This document shows positions 1 to 7,277 of a DNA stretch of 32,475 nt, piece by piece. The notes beneath the pieces were generated by a model. It worked only from the letters and a program-made list of their open reading frames with translations. It searched no databases and was not told the DNA's origin. Positions within the stretch are counted from its first letter, which is position 1, and each line of letters opens with the position of its first letter. Origin of the DNA: Methylobacterium sp. J-070 (GTDB lineage Bacteria > Pseudomonadota > Alphaproteobacteria > Rhizobiales > Beijerinckiaceae). Location of the stretch: assembly GCF_022829385.1 (NCBI RefSeq), contig NZ_JAKSXX010000148.1, positions 1-32,475 of the forward strand, read 5' to 3'. Position numbers and translations under genes: made by a program.

Positions 1-117
1 GCCTTCCAGCACGATGCGGATCTGCTCCTCGGCCGAGAACTGCCGGCGCGTGGCGCGGCGGATGTCCTTGATCCCGGCTTCTGCCGGCTTCCGCGCCGGC
101 CCGGACGTCTGTTTCAT
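1..117 (-). CDS. IS3-family transposase orfA, partial (first 39 codons)
   Basis: This is the N-terminal part of the same orfA that is complete at 32080-32451; the ATG is at 115-117 and the frame runs off the window start. The encoded residues include the beginning of the HTH_Tnp_1-type DNA-binding domain. It is either the same gene as the right-hand copy, if the molecule is circular, or the 5' remnant of a second IS copy. The bases alone cannot separate these options. Confidence 0.9.
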   Translation of the reverse strand, partial: MKQTSGPARKPAEAGIKDIRRATRRQFSAEEQIRIVLEG

Positions 118-141
118 CTTCGTGCCTCAGGGCTACGATGA
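1..141. repeat. Terminal direct repeat, left copy (identical to 32335-32475)
   Basis: Bases 1-141 are identical to bases 32335-32475. The repeat lies within the 5' part of an IS3-type orfA and its upstream flank. An exact overlap of one fixed length at both ends is what an assembler leaves on a circular contig (some use k = 141), so the unit would be 32,334 bp when closed. Two direct IS copies bounding a chromosomal segment would look similar over this length. Confidence 0.97.
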
Positions 142-176
142 ACCAGCCATCCTCCGTTCGTGAAGACCCTCGATCT

Positions 177-201
177 GTCTCAGGAGTGCCGACGGCGGAC
201 A
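177..201 (-). repeat. Candidate right terminal inverted repeat of the IS3 element
   Basis: Read outward-in on the minus strand, this 25-mer begins TGTCCGCCGTCGG and ends CTGAGAC. It matches the 25-mer at 31030-31054 at 17 of 25 positions, including TGTCCG, CGTC and TGAGAC. It lies about 85 bp upstream of the orfA start, a normal distance for the family. If correct, the IS spans 31030 to 201 through the junction, 1,506 bp. The bases outside (GGC here, CCA at the other end) do not form a target-site duplication. Confidence 0.6.
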
Positions 202-212
202 GGCCGCCTCTA

Positions 213-268
213 CCGCCCGCGAGAATTCTCGTTCGGTCGGATCGGCTGAGGTCGCTCGCTGCCCCTCC
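213..268. repeat. Imperfect direct repeat A (partner at 913-967)
   Basis: This stretch contains GAATTCTCGTTCGGTCGGAT and resembles 913-967. Positions 211-260 and 911-960 agree at 40 of 50 sites with an offset of exactly 700. The partner lies just upstream of the HD-domain gene's start, so this copy may be the upstream region of a related gene lost to IS insertion 12 bp away. No gene is visible between 202 and 304. Confidence 0.6.
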
Positions 269-304
269 TCTGAGCAGGAGAGGGCCCGGTAGCCAGCGTG
301 GGCC

Positions 305-847
305 TCAGGGCTGGATCGACGACTCGGCCCGTGTGGCTGCCTCGTCGAACTTCGCTTCCAGCCATGGGCTCACGCCGCGCAAGCCAGCAACGACCTCACG
401 CGCCCAGGCCACGTAGGCGAGACGCCGGCTGACTGACCAGTCTGGCGCGGCGCTCGCGGCGACCGCTCTTAGGTTGCTCGTCTTGTCGGCCAGCTTGATC
501 AGCTTAGCCCGGTCCGACTTACCGGCCGCGCTCTCGACCTGCCGCCGCTTCCGCTCGGCCTTCGGCAAGCTCTTGTCGTCGGTCAGTTCCTCGACGGTGC
601 GGGCCACTACCTCGCCCCAGGTCTGCGCGATCAGATCCCGCGGCACCTCCTGATCTTCGATCGCGTCGTGCAGCAGCGCGGCGAGGATCAGATCGACGTC
701 GGTCCCGTCCGTCGCCTCTGCGACAAGAGCGGCAACCTCAAGCAGGTGGTTCACGTAGGGCTCTTGCGCCGCGCCCTTGCGCCGCTGGTGGACGTGCCAG
801 CGCGCGACCGCGTCGGCCGCCTTCAGCACCTGAACCAAATTCGTCAT
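305..847 (-). CDS. Small HD-domain protein, (p)ppGpp hydrolase-like
   Basis: The 180-residue product is built around the HD fold of RelA/SpoT hydrolase domains and the stand-alone MESH1-type small alarmone hydrolases. Visible metal and active-site residues are H34 (in YVNHLLEVA), the H60-D61 pair with E64-D65 (HDAIED), and D121 in KLADKTSNL, the counterpart of the SpoT KLAD motif. No synthetase, TGS or ACT domain follows, so it should only degrade alarmone or a related nucleotide. The ATG at 847 was chosen because GGAGGA lies 8-9 bases upstream; an in-frame ATG further up lacks such a site. Imperfect 55-bp repeats sit on both sides of the gene. The family is well supported; the substrate is inferred. 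Confidence 0.85.
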   Translation of the reverse strand: MTNLVQVLKAADAVARWHVHQRRKGAAQEPYVNHLLEVAALVAEATDGTDVDLILAALLHDAIEDQEVPRDLIAQTWGEVVARTVEELTDDKSLPKAERKRRQVESAAGKSDRAKLIKLADKTSNLRAVAASAAPDWSVSRRLAYVAWAREVVAGLRGVSPWLEAKFDEAATRAESSIQP

Positions 848-912
848 TCCGCATCCTCCGTTCGTCATACCGTCCGGGCTCATGGCGCCACTGCATAGCT
901 CAGCCCGCGCCA

Positions 913-967
913 CCACCCGCACGAATTCTCGATCGGTCTGATCGGTCGAAGTCGCCCGCTGCCCTCC
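913..967. repeat. Imperfect direct repeat B (partner at 213-268)
   Basis: It contains GAATTCTCGATCGGTCTGAT and matches repeat A at about 80 percent. It lies 66-120 bases upstream of the HD-domain gene's start and so may hold that gene's promoter or an operator. No other gene is seen between 848 and 1054. Confidence 0.6.
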
Positions 968-1054
968 GGCAGCCCTTCTTCGGTTCCGTATCCACAACCT
1001 GCCTCTGTGGATCTCCACTATCCGTGGGGTGAGCCGTTCTGAACCCTAGGCTGA

Positions 1055-1300
1055 TCAAGAGCGCCGGGGCCACGGATCGCCCTCCCCCCTGCGGAGCCAC
1101 TGCAGCCATTCCCGGCTGATGATCCGAAGCACGTTCGGGTCATTCGTCCGGCCTTGGTGGCGTCGCTCCTAGATAGTCAGTAGGCCGTCGCCCTCCGCGA
1201 GCCGGATCGCGGCCAGTGCGCGTCGCCGAGTCAGGGCTCGCCAAGGCAGTTGCAGCCGGAACGGTCCATGTCGGCCGGGCGACACGGTCAAGTCAACGGT
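1055..1300 (-). pseudogene. C-terminal remnant of a Methylobacterium-type HTH gene
   Basis: The minus strand from about 1225 to 1055 translates to AIRLAEGDGLLT, an in-frame TAG at 1169-1171, then NDPNVLRIISREWLQWLR and a stop at 1055. From memory this resembles the tail of a helix-turn-helix protein family common in Methylobacteriaceae (AIREARxLGLLTVEERR...NVVRIVSxEWLAWLR). The frame stays open upstream to about 1300 (VDLTVSPGRHG), but that part is not clearly the same protein. No start codon or ribosome binding site fits. The matching N-terminal half of the family lies at 11190-11665 in the same orientation. The premature stop and missing N-terminus mark it as non-functional. Confidence 0.6.
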
Positions 1301-1344
1301 GCGGGGGGCCTCGCAGCCGGGGACCTGCCGACCGTGGCCAGTCT

Positions 1345-1797
1345 TCACGGGGCGCTCGAACCGCGCAGCGGTATGGACAGGGCTGGGTCCGCTTCGCTGC
1401 AGCGGGCGTAGAAGCAGCCCTGAACCTGACCGGCTGCGGGTAGGGCGAAGCGCCCGAACACCGGCCCTTCGCCGTAAGGCTCGATCTTCGTATCCAGATG
1501 ACCGACGCGCTCGACGTCCTCGCCATAGGAGCAGGTCGGGGCATAGTTGACGTCGCAGGCTACCTGCGCGGATCGGTTGCAGTCGTTGAAGACCTGGAAC
1601 ACGTAGGTCCGCTCATTCGCCGTTCCGCGGATGCCCCGCCTGTGCTCCAGACACATGGAGGTCGTACCGTCGGCCCTGGGTGTCCGCTCGTACTTGCTCC
1701 ATTCCACCGGTCGCTCCTGTGCAGCCTGAGCAGTGACGACGCACATGGCGAGGGCAAGAGGTCGCACGGGGACCGCGCTGAAGCGTGGGTGCAGCAT
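1345..1797 (-). CDS. Small cysteine-containing exported protein, unknown function
   Basis: The 150-residue product begins with a short basic segment and a hydrophobic stretch (PLALAMCVVTAQA), giving a likely Sec signal peptide cleaved near AQA-AQ. The mature part has six cysteines (MCLEH, DCN, VACD, TCSYG, GCF, RCS), compatible with three disulfides in a small periplasmic or secreted protein. No catalytic motif was recognised. There is no good ribosome binding site before the ATG at 1797, and the overlapping frames are also open because the DNA is GC-rich. The signal peptide plus ordered cysteines make this frame the best candidate. The end may run into low-complexity sequence. Confidence 0.5.
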   Translation of the reverse strand: MLHPRFSAVPVRPLALAMCVVTAQAAQERPVEWSKYERTPRADGTTSMCLEHRRGIRGTANERTYVFQVFNDCNRSAQVACDVNYAPTCSYGEDVERVGHLDTKIEPYGEGPVFGRFALPAAGQVQGCFYARCSEADPALSIPLRGSSAP

Positions 1798-1958
1798 ATG
1801 GCAACGGCGCTGGCTGCTGGCCGGCAGGTCCAGCAGAACCGCGGTTCTGACTGTCCGATGTATCTTGTCTTTCTCTGCCGACTTGAGGGGCGGCCACCCC
1901 AGATGACGAACGTGACCACTGCCTGGCGCTGTCGAGCTTACCAGCCTATGAGCCCGGC

Positions 1959-2213
1959 ATGGCCAAGCGCATCAAGCTGCTTCCGCAGGAGCGGGGCACC
2001 GTCCTGTTCGACGTCGTCTTCGAGGACGGCAGTCGCGCCTCGAACCGACGCGTGCCTATGGAGATCCTGGGCGGCTTGGACGGCGATCAGCCGGCCCGCG
2101 AACTCATCGAGCAGCATGAGGCCGAGATCGCCCAGAAAGCCGGTCGGCCGGCGCGGGCGATCCAGAGCCTGACGCGAGCCGCCAAGCCGGAGCCGAAGCC
2201 CGCGCGGGAGTAA
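1959..2213 (+). CDS. Short conserved-type hypothetical protein (MAKRIKLLPQERG family)
   Basis: The 84-residue soluble protein starts MAKRIKLLPQERGTVLFDVV and ends in a Lys/Pro/Glu-rich tail. Third codon positions are strongly G/C, and the first half looks like a small beta-rich domain (LFDVVFEDGSRASNRRVPMEIL). A fragment with the same opening (MAKRARQLPQERG) occurs at 13583, after the dps gene, so this is a repeated family in this genome. No motif gives a function. No strong Shine-Dalgarno sequence was found. Confidence 0.65.
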   Translation: MAKRIKLLPQERGTVLFDVVFEDGSRASNRRVPMEILGGLDGDQPARELIEQHEAEIAQKAGRPARAIQSLTRAAKPEPKPARE

Positions 2214-2223
2214 TGCGCGGCGT

Positions 2224-2373
2224 TCAGGCTCGCAGGAAGGCCTCCAGCTCCTCGGCCATCACTGAGGCGCAGGAGGCCTCGTGCAGCGTCAGCCACCGCC
2301 GCATCAGCTCCGCCCGGATCGGAAGCGCGCTCAGCTTCGTTGAGAAGGCGGCTGGCTGGCAAGGGAGGACCAT
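2224..2373 (-). CDS. Possible small hypothetical protein
   Basis: The 49-residue reading frame ends IRAELMRRWLTLHEAS...MAEELEAFLRA. Almost all third positions in its last 30 codons are G or C, the bias expected of real coding sequence here. Its ATG overlaps the ATG of the plus-strand gene at 2372: the two start codons share bases on opposite strands. The true N-terminus may be further upstream or lost. No family was recognised. Confidence 0.35.
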   Translation of the reverse strand: MVLPCQPAAFSTKLSALPIRAELMRRWLTLHEASCASVMAEELEAFLRA

Positions 2374-2725
2374 GGAGAGCGAACCCTGTCCTGTAGAAGT
2401 CCGGCACGCGGTCGTCGGGGCCATTATGATGGCGCTGGGTGCCTACGTCGGGGGCGGCGCGCTCTGGACCTGGTTGTTCTGGGCAGACCAACACATCGAC
2501 GCCTCGCGCCTGTTCGCGCTGCTGTTCGCGTTCGTATCCATCACGGGCGGCTGGACACTGATCGAGAGGTGGCTGGCCGGCGAGTGGTTCGAGGGTCGAA
2601 AGCACCGGTGGAACAGCGACACCACCGATATGCAGGACCACTCTGGCTCTCATCCCGGGACCGCAGATGGCTCAGGATCAAATTGTGATCTCGGATCTAG
2701 CGATAGCGGTTCCTGCTCAAACTGA
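2372..2725 (+). CDS. Small membrane protein with two transmembrane segments
   Basis: The 117-residue protein has two hydrophobic helices, about residues 14-35 (VVGAIMMALGAYVGGGALW) and 44-63 (LFALLFAFVSITGGWTLIER), then a polar Ser/Asp/Gly-rich tail predicted to be cytoplasmic. The ATG at 2372 is preceded by AGGGAGGA at proper spacing, which decides the start over the longer frame opening at 2213. No family or function was recognised. Confidence 0.65.
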   Translation: MESEPCPVEVRHAVVGAIMMALGAYVGGGALWTWLFWADQHIDASRLFALLFAFVSITGGWTLIERWLAGEWFEGRKHRWNSDTTDMQDHSGSHPGTADGSGSNCDLGSSDSGSCSN

Positions 2726-2849
2726 TTGGATGCGGCTGCCGCAGCATCGCCCGCACCTGTGCGACGTGCGGCGGCTCGGGGATCCCGAGCAGATCGGCCA
2801 ACGGAGCCTGTCGCTCCGACGTCAGTGGATCCGGGTGCCGTGAGGGCAT
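2697..2849 (-). CDS. Possible small protein, unknown
   Basis: The 50-residue frame reads MPSRHPDPLTSERQAPLADL then GIPEPPHVAQVRAML. Codon bias is moderately coding-like but there is no ribosome binding site, and the end overlaps the convergent gene ending at 2725. It could be a fragment of a longer lost gene. From 2850 to 3000 nothing else is seen. Confidence 0.25.
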   Translation of the reverse strand: MPSRHPDPLTSERQAPLADLLGIPEPPHVAQVRAMLRQPHPISLSRNRYR

Positions 2850-3000
2850 GCCGGAATAATTCGTCGGCGCCCGCGGGCATCGACCTACACGATGGTACCA
2901 ATGTGCTTCGAGACGCGGAAGGCCACGAGCCAATCGCCTCGGACGCGGGATGACCTCGGTTCCTCGACCTGCGGCAAGGTGCCCATCGCCTCGTGACAGT

Positions 3001-3207
3001 TCACCGGATCGACCCCGCCGCCCGCAGTTCGCGCTCCAAGCCCTCACGGAGGACGTTCAGCGGGTCATCGTTCGAGGCCTGCGGCGGACGGATCTCCTCC
3101 ACCGGCGCGGGTGGAGTGTCGAGTAAGGCGCGCGCCGCGTCGGCCCGGGCCTCATTCAGCCCAGGACGCCGCAAGAGAGCTTTAACTGAGCGGATTATCG
3201 TCCGCAT
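3001..3207 (-). CDS. Small hypothetical protein downstream of the Hint-domain fragment
   Basis: The 68-residue, mostly helical and charged protein reads MRTIIRSVKALLRRPG, then NEARADAARALLD and NVLREGLERELRAAG. It starts 18 bases after the Hint-domain gene's stop on the same strand, so the two were probably cotranscribed. No family was recognised. With the upstream gene truncated, its native promoter may be gone. Confidence 0.5.
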   Translation of the reverse strand: MRTIIRSVKALLRRPGLNEARADAARALLDTPPAPVEEIRPPQASNDDPLNVLREGLERELRAAGSIR

Positions 3208-3225
3208 GCCGACTGACCGTGTCGC

Positions 3226-3985
3226 TCACGCCGCCAGCAACGCGGTCCACACGCCCGCCGTGTCGACCTGCTTGGCACACACCACGGCCCCATCGGCCGA
3301 GCGGCGAACCTCGACGACGTGCGGCACGCCTGAGGCCAGAGGCACATCCAGCCCGAGGTCGAAGCCCACCCGGCCGTCTCCCACGCCGGCCGCGGCGAGG
3401 TCCGCGCGGTACTCGCCTGCTACGGCGAACGCCACCACAGCCCCGTCCACCGTCACGTCCAGGCATACCGGGGCGTCGGGCTGGACGGCGTCCTGCGCCC
3501 ATCCGGCCACGTGCAAAACGCCGTTCGCGCCGACCACACAGCGGTCCAGCCACGCCCGCACCGGGCCCAGGCCGACGGCCTCACCCGACGAGACGGCGCG
3601 TCGGGCCAAGCGCCCCCGCAGCGCGGCCAGTTCGGGGCCGAGTTCGGCCCGCGAGGCGTAGGGTACGGGGCGGGTGCCCGCGTTCAGCGCCTGGACACCA
3701 CCGAAGCCACAGCGCACGCCCGGGGCGGCCAGGAAGCTCTCCGCCGGGGTGTTCTCGGCCATGAGAAGGTCGTGGCTGTCCAGCTCGATGTGCCAGTAGG
3801 TCAGGTCGACCGCCGCCTCGCCGCGCGTGATCGACGTGCCGTTCACCAAGTGGCCGGCGGCGACGAACAGGCCGTCGACCATCAGGGCGTGGTCGGGCAA
3901 GACGAGCAGGTCGCCGGCGGGCATGCCTTCGGCTAGGGCGCCGGCGCGGATGCGCACCGGGAGGTCATGCTTGGGCGTGGCGAGG
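3226..3985 (-). pseudogene. Hint-domain (Hedgehog/intein-like) protein, N-terminus lost
   Basis: From about 3985 down, the frame encodes the second half of a Hint_2 domain (PVRIRAGALAEGMPAGDL, LPDHALMVDGLFV, HLVNGTSI, LMAENTPAESFL). A beta-rich C-terminal domain follows (HVAGWAQDA, VDGAVVAFAVAGEYRADL, GVGDGRVGFDLGL). Such proteins in alphaproteobacteria are usually much longer, with the first Hint half and often large extracellular repeats upstream. Here homology stops near 3970-3985, where a plus-strand integrase fragment begins. The frame stays open to 4218, but those residues are antisense of the integrase and not Hint-like. The conserved N-terminal Cys of the Hint fold is absent, so self-processing is not expected. 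Confidence 0.7.
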
Positions 3986-4497
3986 CCGTGAGTCGGCTGA
4001 CAATCGGCCCGCTGCCGCAACGCTATGAGACGGAGTTCACGAGCGGTAAGCGGGGGCAAAGGCTTGCGGCATCCCGCATGCGGACCTTCCAGGGCTCCCC
4101 TCTCGCACAAGTAGCGGTGCATCGGGTGACGGCCTCTATGGTCGCGGCTTACCGAGACGAACGTCTGAAGAATGTGAAGGGGGAAACCGTCCGCCGGGAA
4201 CTGACGGTCCTCCGGCACTGCATCGAGTTGGCAACCCTGTACGTCAGATCACCCTCCCCTCCCCCCTCGAAGGTCAGAGGTCGACGGCTTCCAAAGGGGG
4301 CCGAAGCCTATCTGATGGCCGCCTTGGCGCAGACGCGGGTGCGGTACTTGCGTCCACTCATCATCCTTGCCCTCGAAACAGGGATGCGACGCGGAGAGTT
4401 GCTTGCTTTGGAATGGTCTGATGTTGATCTCAGCCCCGGGCTCGCACGATCGAAGACATCAAAGAACGGTCATGAGCGTTCCGGCCCACTAACTTAA
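3967..4497 (+). pseudogene. Tyrosine recombinase (phage-type integrase), truncated at both ends
   Basis: The frame encodes RGEAVSRLTIGPLPQRYE, a core-binding SAM-like region (AYRDERLKNVKGETVRRELT) and the start of the catalytic domain with the first catalytic Arg (ALETGMRRGELLALEWSDVDL). It breaks off at KTSKNGHERSGPLT and a stop, before the HxxR box and the nucleophilic Tyr. The N-terminal arm-binding part is missing, and the stretch YVRSPSPPPSKVRGRR looks like an internal deletion scar. The fragment abuts the Hint-domain fragment head to head near 3970-3985. It cannot be active but shows an integrated element passed through here. From 4498 to 4562 nothing is seen. Confidence 0.75.
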
Positions 4498-4562
4498 ACG
4501 CGCCGAAGTGAGGAGGTCCCGGATTCCATCGCCCTGTGCCCGGAAAGGCATGACGCTCCAAG

Positions 4563-5186
4563 CTAATCGGCTGCCGATAGCAATCCGCGCCGCAACAGCT
4601 CGCCATGCTGCCGTGCGAGGGCCTGAAGGTCGATAGGCTCACCGCCAGATGGCTCCATCACCTCGCCCCAGAGCATGCCCGTGAGCAGCGGGCCGACGAC
4701 GGCGAAAGCCATCAAGCGTGCATCGCCGGCCCGCACCTCGCGGGCTGCCTGGGCTTCGCTCAGGGCACCGGAGACCGTGCCGATTGCCGGATCGACCACG
4801 TTCTCGCGCCAGAGCGTGGCGAGCTCGGGAAAGTTCGCGGACTCGGCGATCACCATCCGGGCCAGGCGCCGGAACTCCGGCTGCTGCATGAGGGTGGTCA
4901 TCCCGTCCAGGATGGCAGCCAGCGTCACCCTGAACGGACGCGGCCTGGCACCGTCCAGCCATGCTTGGCCCACCTGCGGTGCGGCGTGCTGGACCAGCAC
5001 GGCGCGAAACAACTCGGCCTTGGTCGGAAAATAGACGTAGAGAGCCGCCTTCGAGAGACCGGCTTGCGCTGCGATGTCGGCCATCCGCGCCGCCGCGAAG
5101 CCGCGCCGCGCAAATTCCGACAGGGCCGCATCGACGATCTCCGCCGGGCGTTCGGCGCTGCGTCGCCGCCATCGTGCTCTTTCCAT
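4563..5186 (-). CDS. TetR/AcrR-family transcriptional regulator
   Basis: The 207-residue protein has an N-terminal TetR HTH (IVDAALSEFARRGFAAARMA, then AQAGLSKAALYVYFPTKAEL), followed by an all-helical ligand-binding region (about residues 75-205) of the AcrR C-terminal type. The ATG at 5186 has AAGGAG five bases upstream and was preferred to an upstream ATG at 5237. It is divergent from the FAD monooxygenase at 5294, with 107 bp between, holding two palindromes that fit a TetR operator. It probably represses the monooxygenase and itself until a small aromatic or hydrophobic ligand binds. The family is firm; target and ligand are inferred. Confidence 0.9.
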   Translation of the reverse strand: MERARWRRRSAERPAEIVDAALSEFARRGFAAARMADIAAQAGLSKAALYVYFPTKAELFRAVLVQHAAPQVGQAWLDGARPRPFRVTLAAILDGMTTLMQQPEFRRLARMVIAESANFPELATLWRENVVDPAIGTVSGALSEAQAAREVRAGDARLMAFAVVGPLLTGMLWGEVMEPSGGEPIDLQALARQHGELLRRGLLSAAD

Positions 5187-5237
5187 CGATCTCCTTGCAT
5201 CTCCCACCCGCCAAATTGTGCCCGTCCATGAACGCAA

Positions 5238-5281
5238 TTGACCCAGGAGTCATCAATCTTTATCTGACTCGCTGGTCAGAT
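5238..5281 (+). promoter_or_regulatory. Candidate promoter with two TGAC-N6-GTCA operator palindromes
   Basis: Two palindromes of the same form are present: TGAC-CCAGGA-GTCA at 5239-5252 and ATCTGAC-TCGCTG-GTCAGAT at 5262-5281. Their TGAC cores are 26 bp apart. A TTGACC -35-like box (5238-5243) is followed 17 bp later by a weak -10-like TATCTG (5261-5266), so bound dimers would cover both promoter elements and block transcription of the monooxygenase. The palindromes are seen directly; assignment to the adjacent TetR protein is inference. Confidence 0.6.
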
Positions 5282-5293
5282 GCGGAGATTGCC

Positions 5294-6817
5294 ATGTCCC
5301 AAGCCATCCTGATCGTCGGTGCCGGGCCGACAGGACTCGTCCTCGCACTCCGGCTCCGCCGGCACGGCGTGTCGTTTCGCATCATTGATCAGCACGACGG
5401 GCCTGGCCGGGCTTCCCGTGCCCTCGTGATCCATGCCCGCACCCTGGAGTTCTACGATCAGCTCGGCCTGAGCGAGCGCCTGATCGAGGGCGGCACGAAG
5501 GTCGAGGCGGTGCGTCTGCGCGAGGCTGGCGCGGAGGTCGGCACCATCCGGCTGCGCGACATGGGCCTTGGCCTCAGCCCCTTCCCCTTCGCGCTCTGCC
5601 TGCCCCAGGACGAGCACGAGGAAATCCTCGTCGATGCGCTGGCCGCCGAGGGCGTGAACGTCGAATGGGGCACACGCCTCGACGGGATCGAGCCCGCGGG
5701 GGACGCGGTCCGCGTGAGCCTCGTGCGCGGCGACCGCGAGGAGCGGGCCGCCTTCGCCTACGTCGCCGGATGCGACGGCGCTCACAGCCGGGTCCGGGCG
5801 GCCATCGGCGCCCATTTTGGGGGCGGGACCTACGACCGGCTCTACTACGTCGCCGACGTGAAGCCCCGGCGCGCCCTCGATCCCGACCTCGTCGTCGCCC
5901 TCGACCGAGGCGACTTCGCCCTGCGATTGCCGTCCCGCCGCGGCGAGAACGAGCGCCTGATCGGCTACGTGCCATCCGACCGCGAGACCGACCCGCGCTT
6001 CGAGGATGTCCGGGCGGATGCCGAGCGGCTGCTCGGGGTCGCGGTCGCCGAGGTAAACTGGTTCTCGACGTACCAGGTCCACCACCGGGTCGCCGCGCGC
6101 TTCCGGGACGGGCGCTGCTTCCTGCTCGGCGATGCCGGCCACCTGCACAGTCCCGTCGGCGGGCAGGGCATGAACACCGGCATCGGGGATGCGGTGAACC
6201 TTGCCTGGAAGCTGGCGGCGGTCGTCTCGGGACAAGCCCCGCCGGACCTGCTCGACAGCTACGAGCCGGAGCGGATCACCTTCGCGCGGAGCCTCGTGGC
6301 GACCACCGACCGGGCGTTTCAGGTGATCAGCGACCAGGGGCTGCGCGGCCGGGTGTTCCGCACCCTGATCATGCCCCGCCTACTGCCAGCGGTGACGCAC
6401 TTCGATGCCGGCCGCCACGCCATGTTCCGGCTGCTCTCGCAGATCCGCGTCGCCTATCCCGACAGTCCGCTGAGCGCGGGCAGGGCCGGCGCGGTGGCCG
6501 GCGGCGACCGGTTGCCCTGGGTGGACGGCGCCGACAACTTCGCGCCCCTCGCCCGGCTCGAATGGCAGTTGCACGGGTTCGGCAACATTGATGCGCCGCT
6601 GGTTGAGGCGGCCGACGGCCTCGGCCTGCCGGTCCGGCAGTTCGCGTGGAGTTCCGAGGCCGAGAAGGCGGGTTACCGGCGTGATGCCGCCTATCTGATC
6701 CGGCCGGACGGATACGTCGCCTTGGCGGCACCCAACCCGTCCGAGCTTCGGGCGTTCACGGCGCGCTGGCAGCTACAATCTGGTCAACGGCGCGATACGC
6801 GTCGCGAGGGCGCATGA
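5294..6817 (+). CDS. FAD-dependent aromatic monooxygenase (PheA/TfdB/UbiH-like)
   Basis: The 507-residue protein belongs to the FAD_binding_3 flavoprotein hydroxylases, which use NAD(P)H and O2 to hydroxylate phenolic or polyketide rings in the cytoplasm. The dinucleotide fold GAGPTG is at residues 9-14, the DG motif CDGAHSRVR around 160-168, and the GD motif GDAGHLHSPVGGQGMNTGIG starts at 279. The C-terminal region (about 390-507) resembles the thioredoxin-like dimerisation domain of the phenol hydroxylase branch. The ATG at 5294 has GGAG seven bases upstream; the frame is open much further up, but that part is antisense of the TetR gene. The divergent TetR gene and operator palindromes suggest ligand induction. 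The exact substrate is unknown. Confidence 0.9.
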   Translation: MSQAILIVGAGPTGLVLALRLRRHGVSFRIIDQHDGPGRASRALVIHARTLEFYDQLGLSERLIEGGTKVEAVRLREAGAEVGTIRLRDMGLGLSPFPFALCLPQDEHEEILVDALAAEGVNVEWGTRLDGIEPAGDAVRVSLVRGDREERAAFAYVAGCDGAHSRVRAAIGAHFGGGTYDRLYYVADVKPRRALDPDLVVALDRGDFALRLPSRRGENERLIGYVPSDRETDPRFEDVRADAERLLGVAVAEVNWFSTYQVHHRVAARFRDGRCFLLGDAGHLHSPVGGQGMNTGIGDAVNLAWKLAAVVSGQAPPDLLDSYEPERITFARSLVATTDRAFQVISDQGLRGRVFRTLIMPRLLPAVTHFDAGRHAMFRLLSQIRVAYPDSPLSAGRAGAVAGGDRLPWVDGADNFAPLARLEWQLHGFGNIDAPLVEAADGLGLPVRQFAWSSEAEKAGYRRDAAYLIRPDGYVALAAPNPSELRAFTARWQLQSGQRRDTRREGA

Positions 6818-6871
6818 TCCAGTTATGCTCTCCCGCTCATCCGCGGCCGCACCGGCCGGTGCCGTGGGATG

Positions 6872-6902
6872 CGTCCCCGCGCTGCTGATGCGCGCGGGGG
6901 CG
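6872..6902 (+). terminator. Weak candidate terminator hairpin after the monooxygenase
   Basis: An 11-bp stem (6872-6882 with 6892-6902, one G-U pair) with a 9-base loop lies 54 bases after the monooxygenase stop. No T-run follows, so intrinsic termination would be inefficient. Apart from it, 6818-6977 holds nothing clear. Confidence 0.3.
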
Positions 6903-6977
6903 TCTGCACGTCGTGGCGATCAAGCGATGCGTGGATCCTGGACCGGCTTCCATGCAGGTGGGCAGGCCGCCCGGACG

Positions 6978-7202
6978 TCACCCCGCGCCGTGGCCGCCCT
7001 TGGCGTTGTCGGGCATGGGCGGGTCCGGCCGGTTGTCATACCCGCCACTCTCCGGACCCTCGCCGGCATCAGGCTCCGGGCTGCCCGGTGAGTGCGGGCC
7101 GCTGCCATCGGCTGCCGGGTCGGGCTTCTTCGCTTCCCCAGCCGGCCGGCCCGGCGGCACCGTTCCGAAGGCTTCGCGCGCTGCGTCTACATCCGAACCC
7201 AT
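6978..7202 (-). CDS. Small Pro/Gly/Asp-rich hypothetical protein
   Basis: The 74-residue protein begins MGSDVDAAREAFGTVPPG and continues as a polar, disordered Pro/Gly/Asp-rich tail ending GGHGAG. GGGGAG six bases before the ATG at 7202 supports this start over one at 7238. Amino-acid bias suggests an intrinsically disordered protein; no family was recognised. It follows another small minus-strand gene (7278-7472), and the two may share a transcript. Confidence 0.5.
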   Translation of the reverse strand: MGSDVDAAREAFGTVPPGRPAGEAKKPDPAADGSGPHSPGSPEPDAGEGPESGGYDNRPDPPMPDNAKGGHGAG

Positions 7203-7277
7203 GCCGGTCTCCCCGGGTGTTGTGGAAGGCCAAGGCATGGTGAGGTTGTGGGTTCCGCACGTGCCGTGCGCGGCGGC

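Noticed and set aside
4961..5293. N-terminal extension of the monooxygenase to 618 residues
   Set aside because: The first 111 codons are antisense to the TetR gene. The FAD motif begins right after the ATG at 5294, which has a ribosome binding site.
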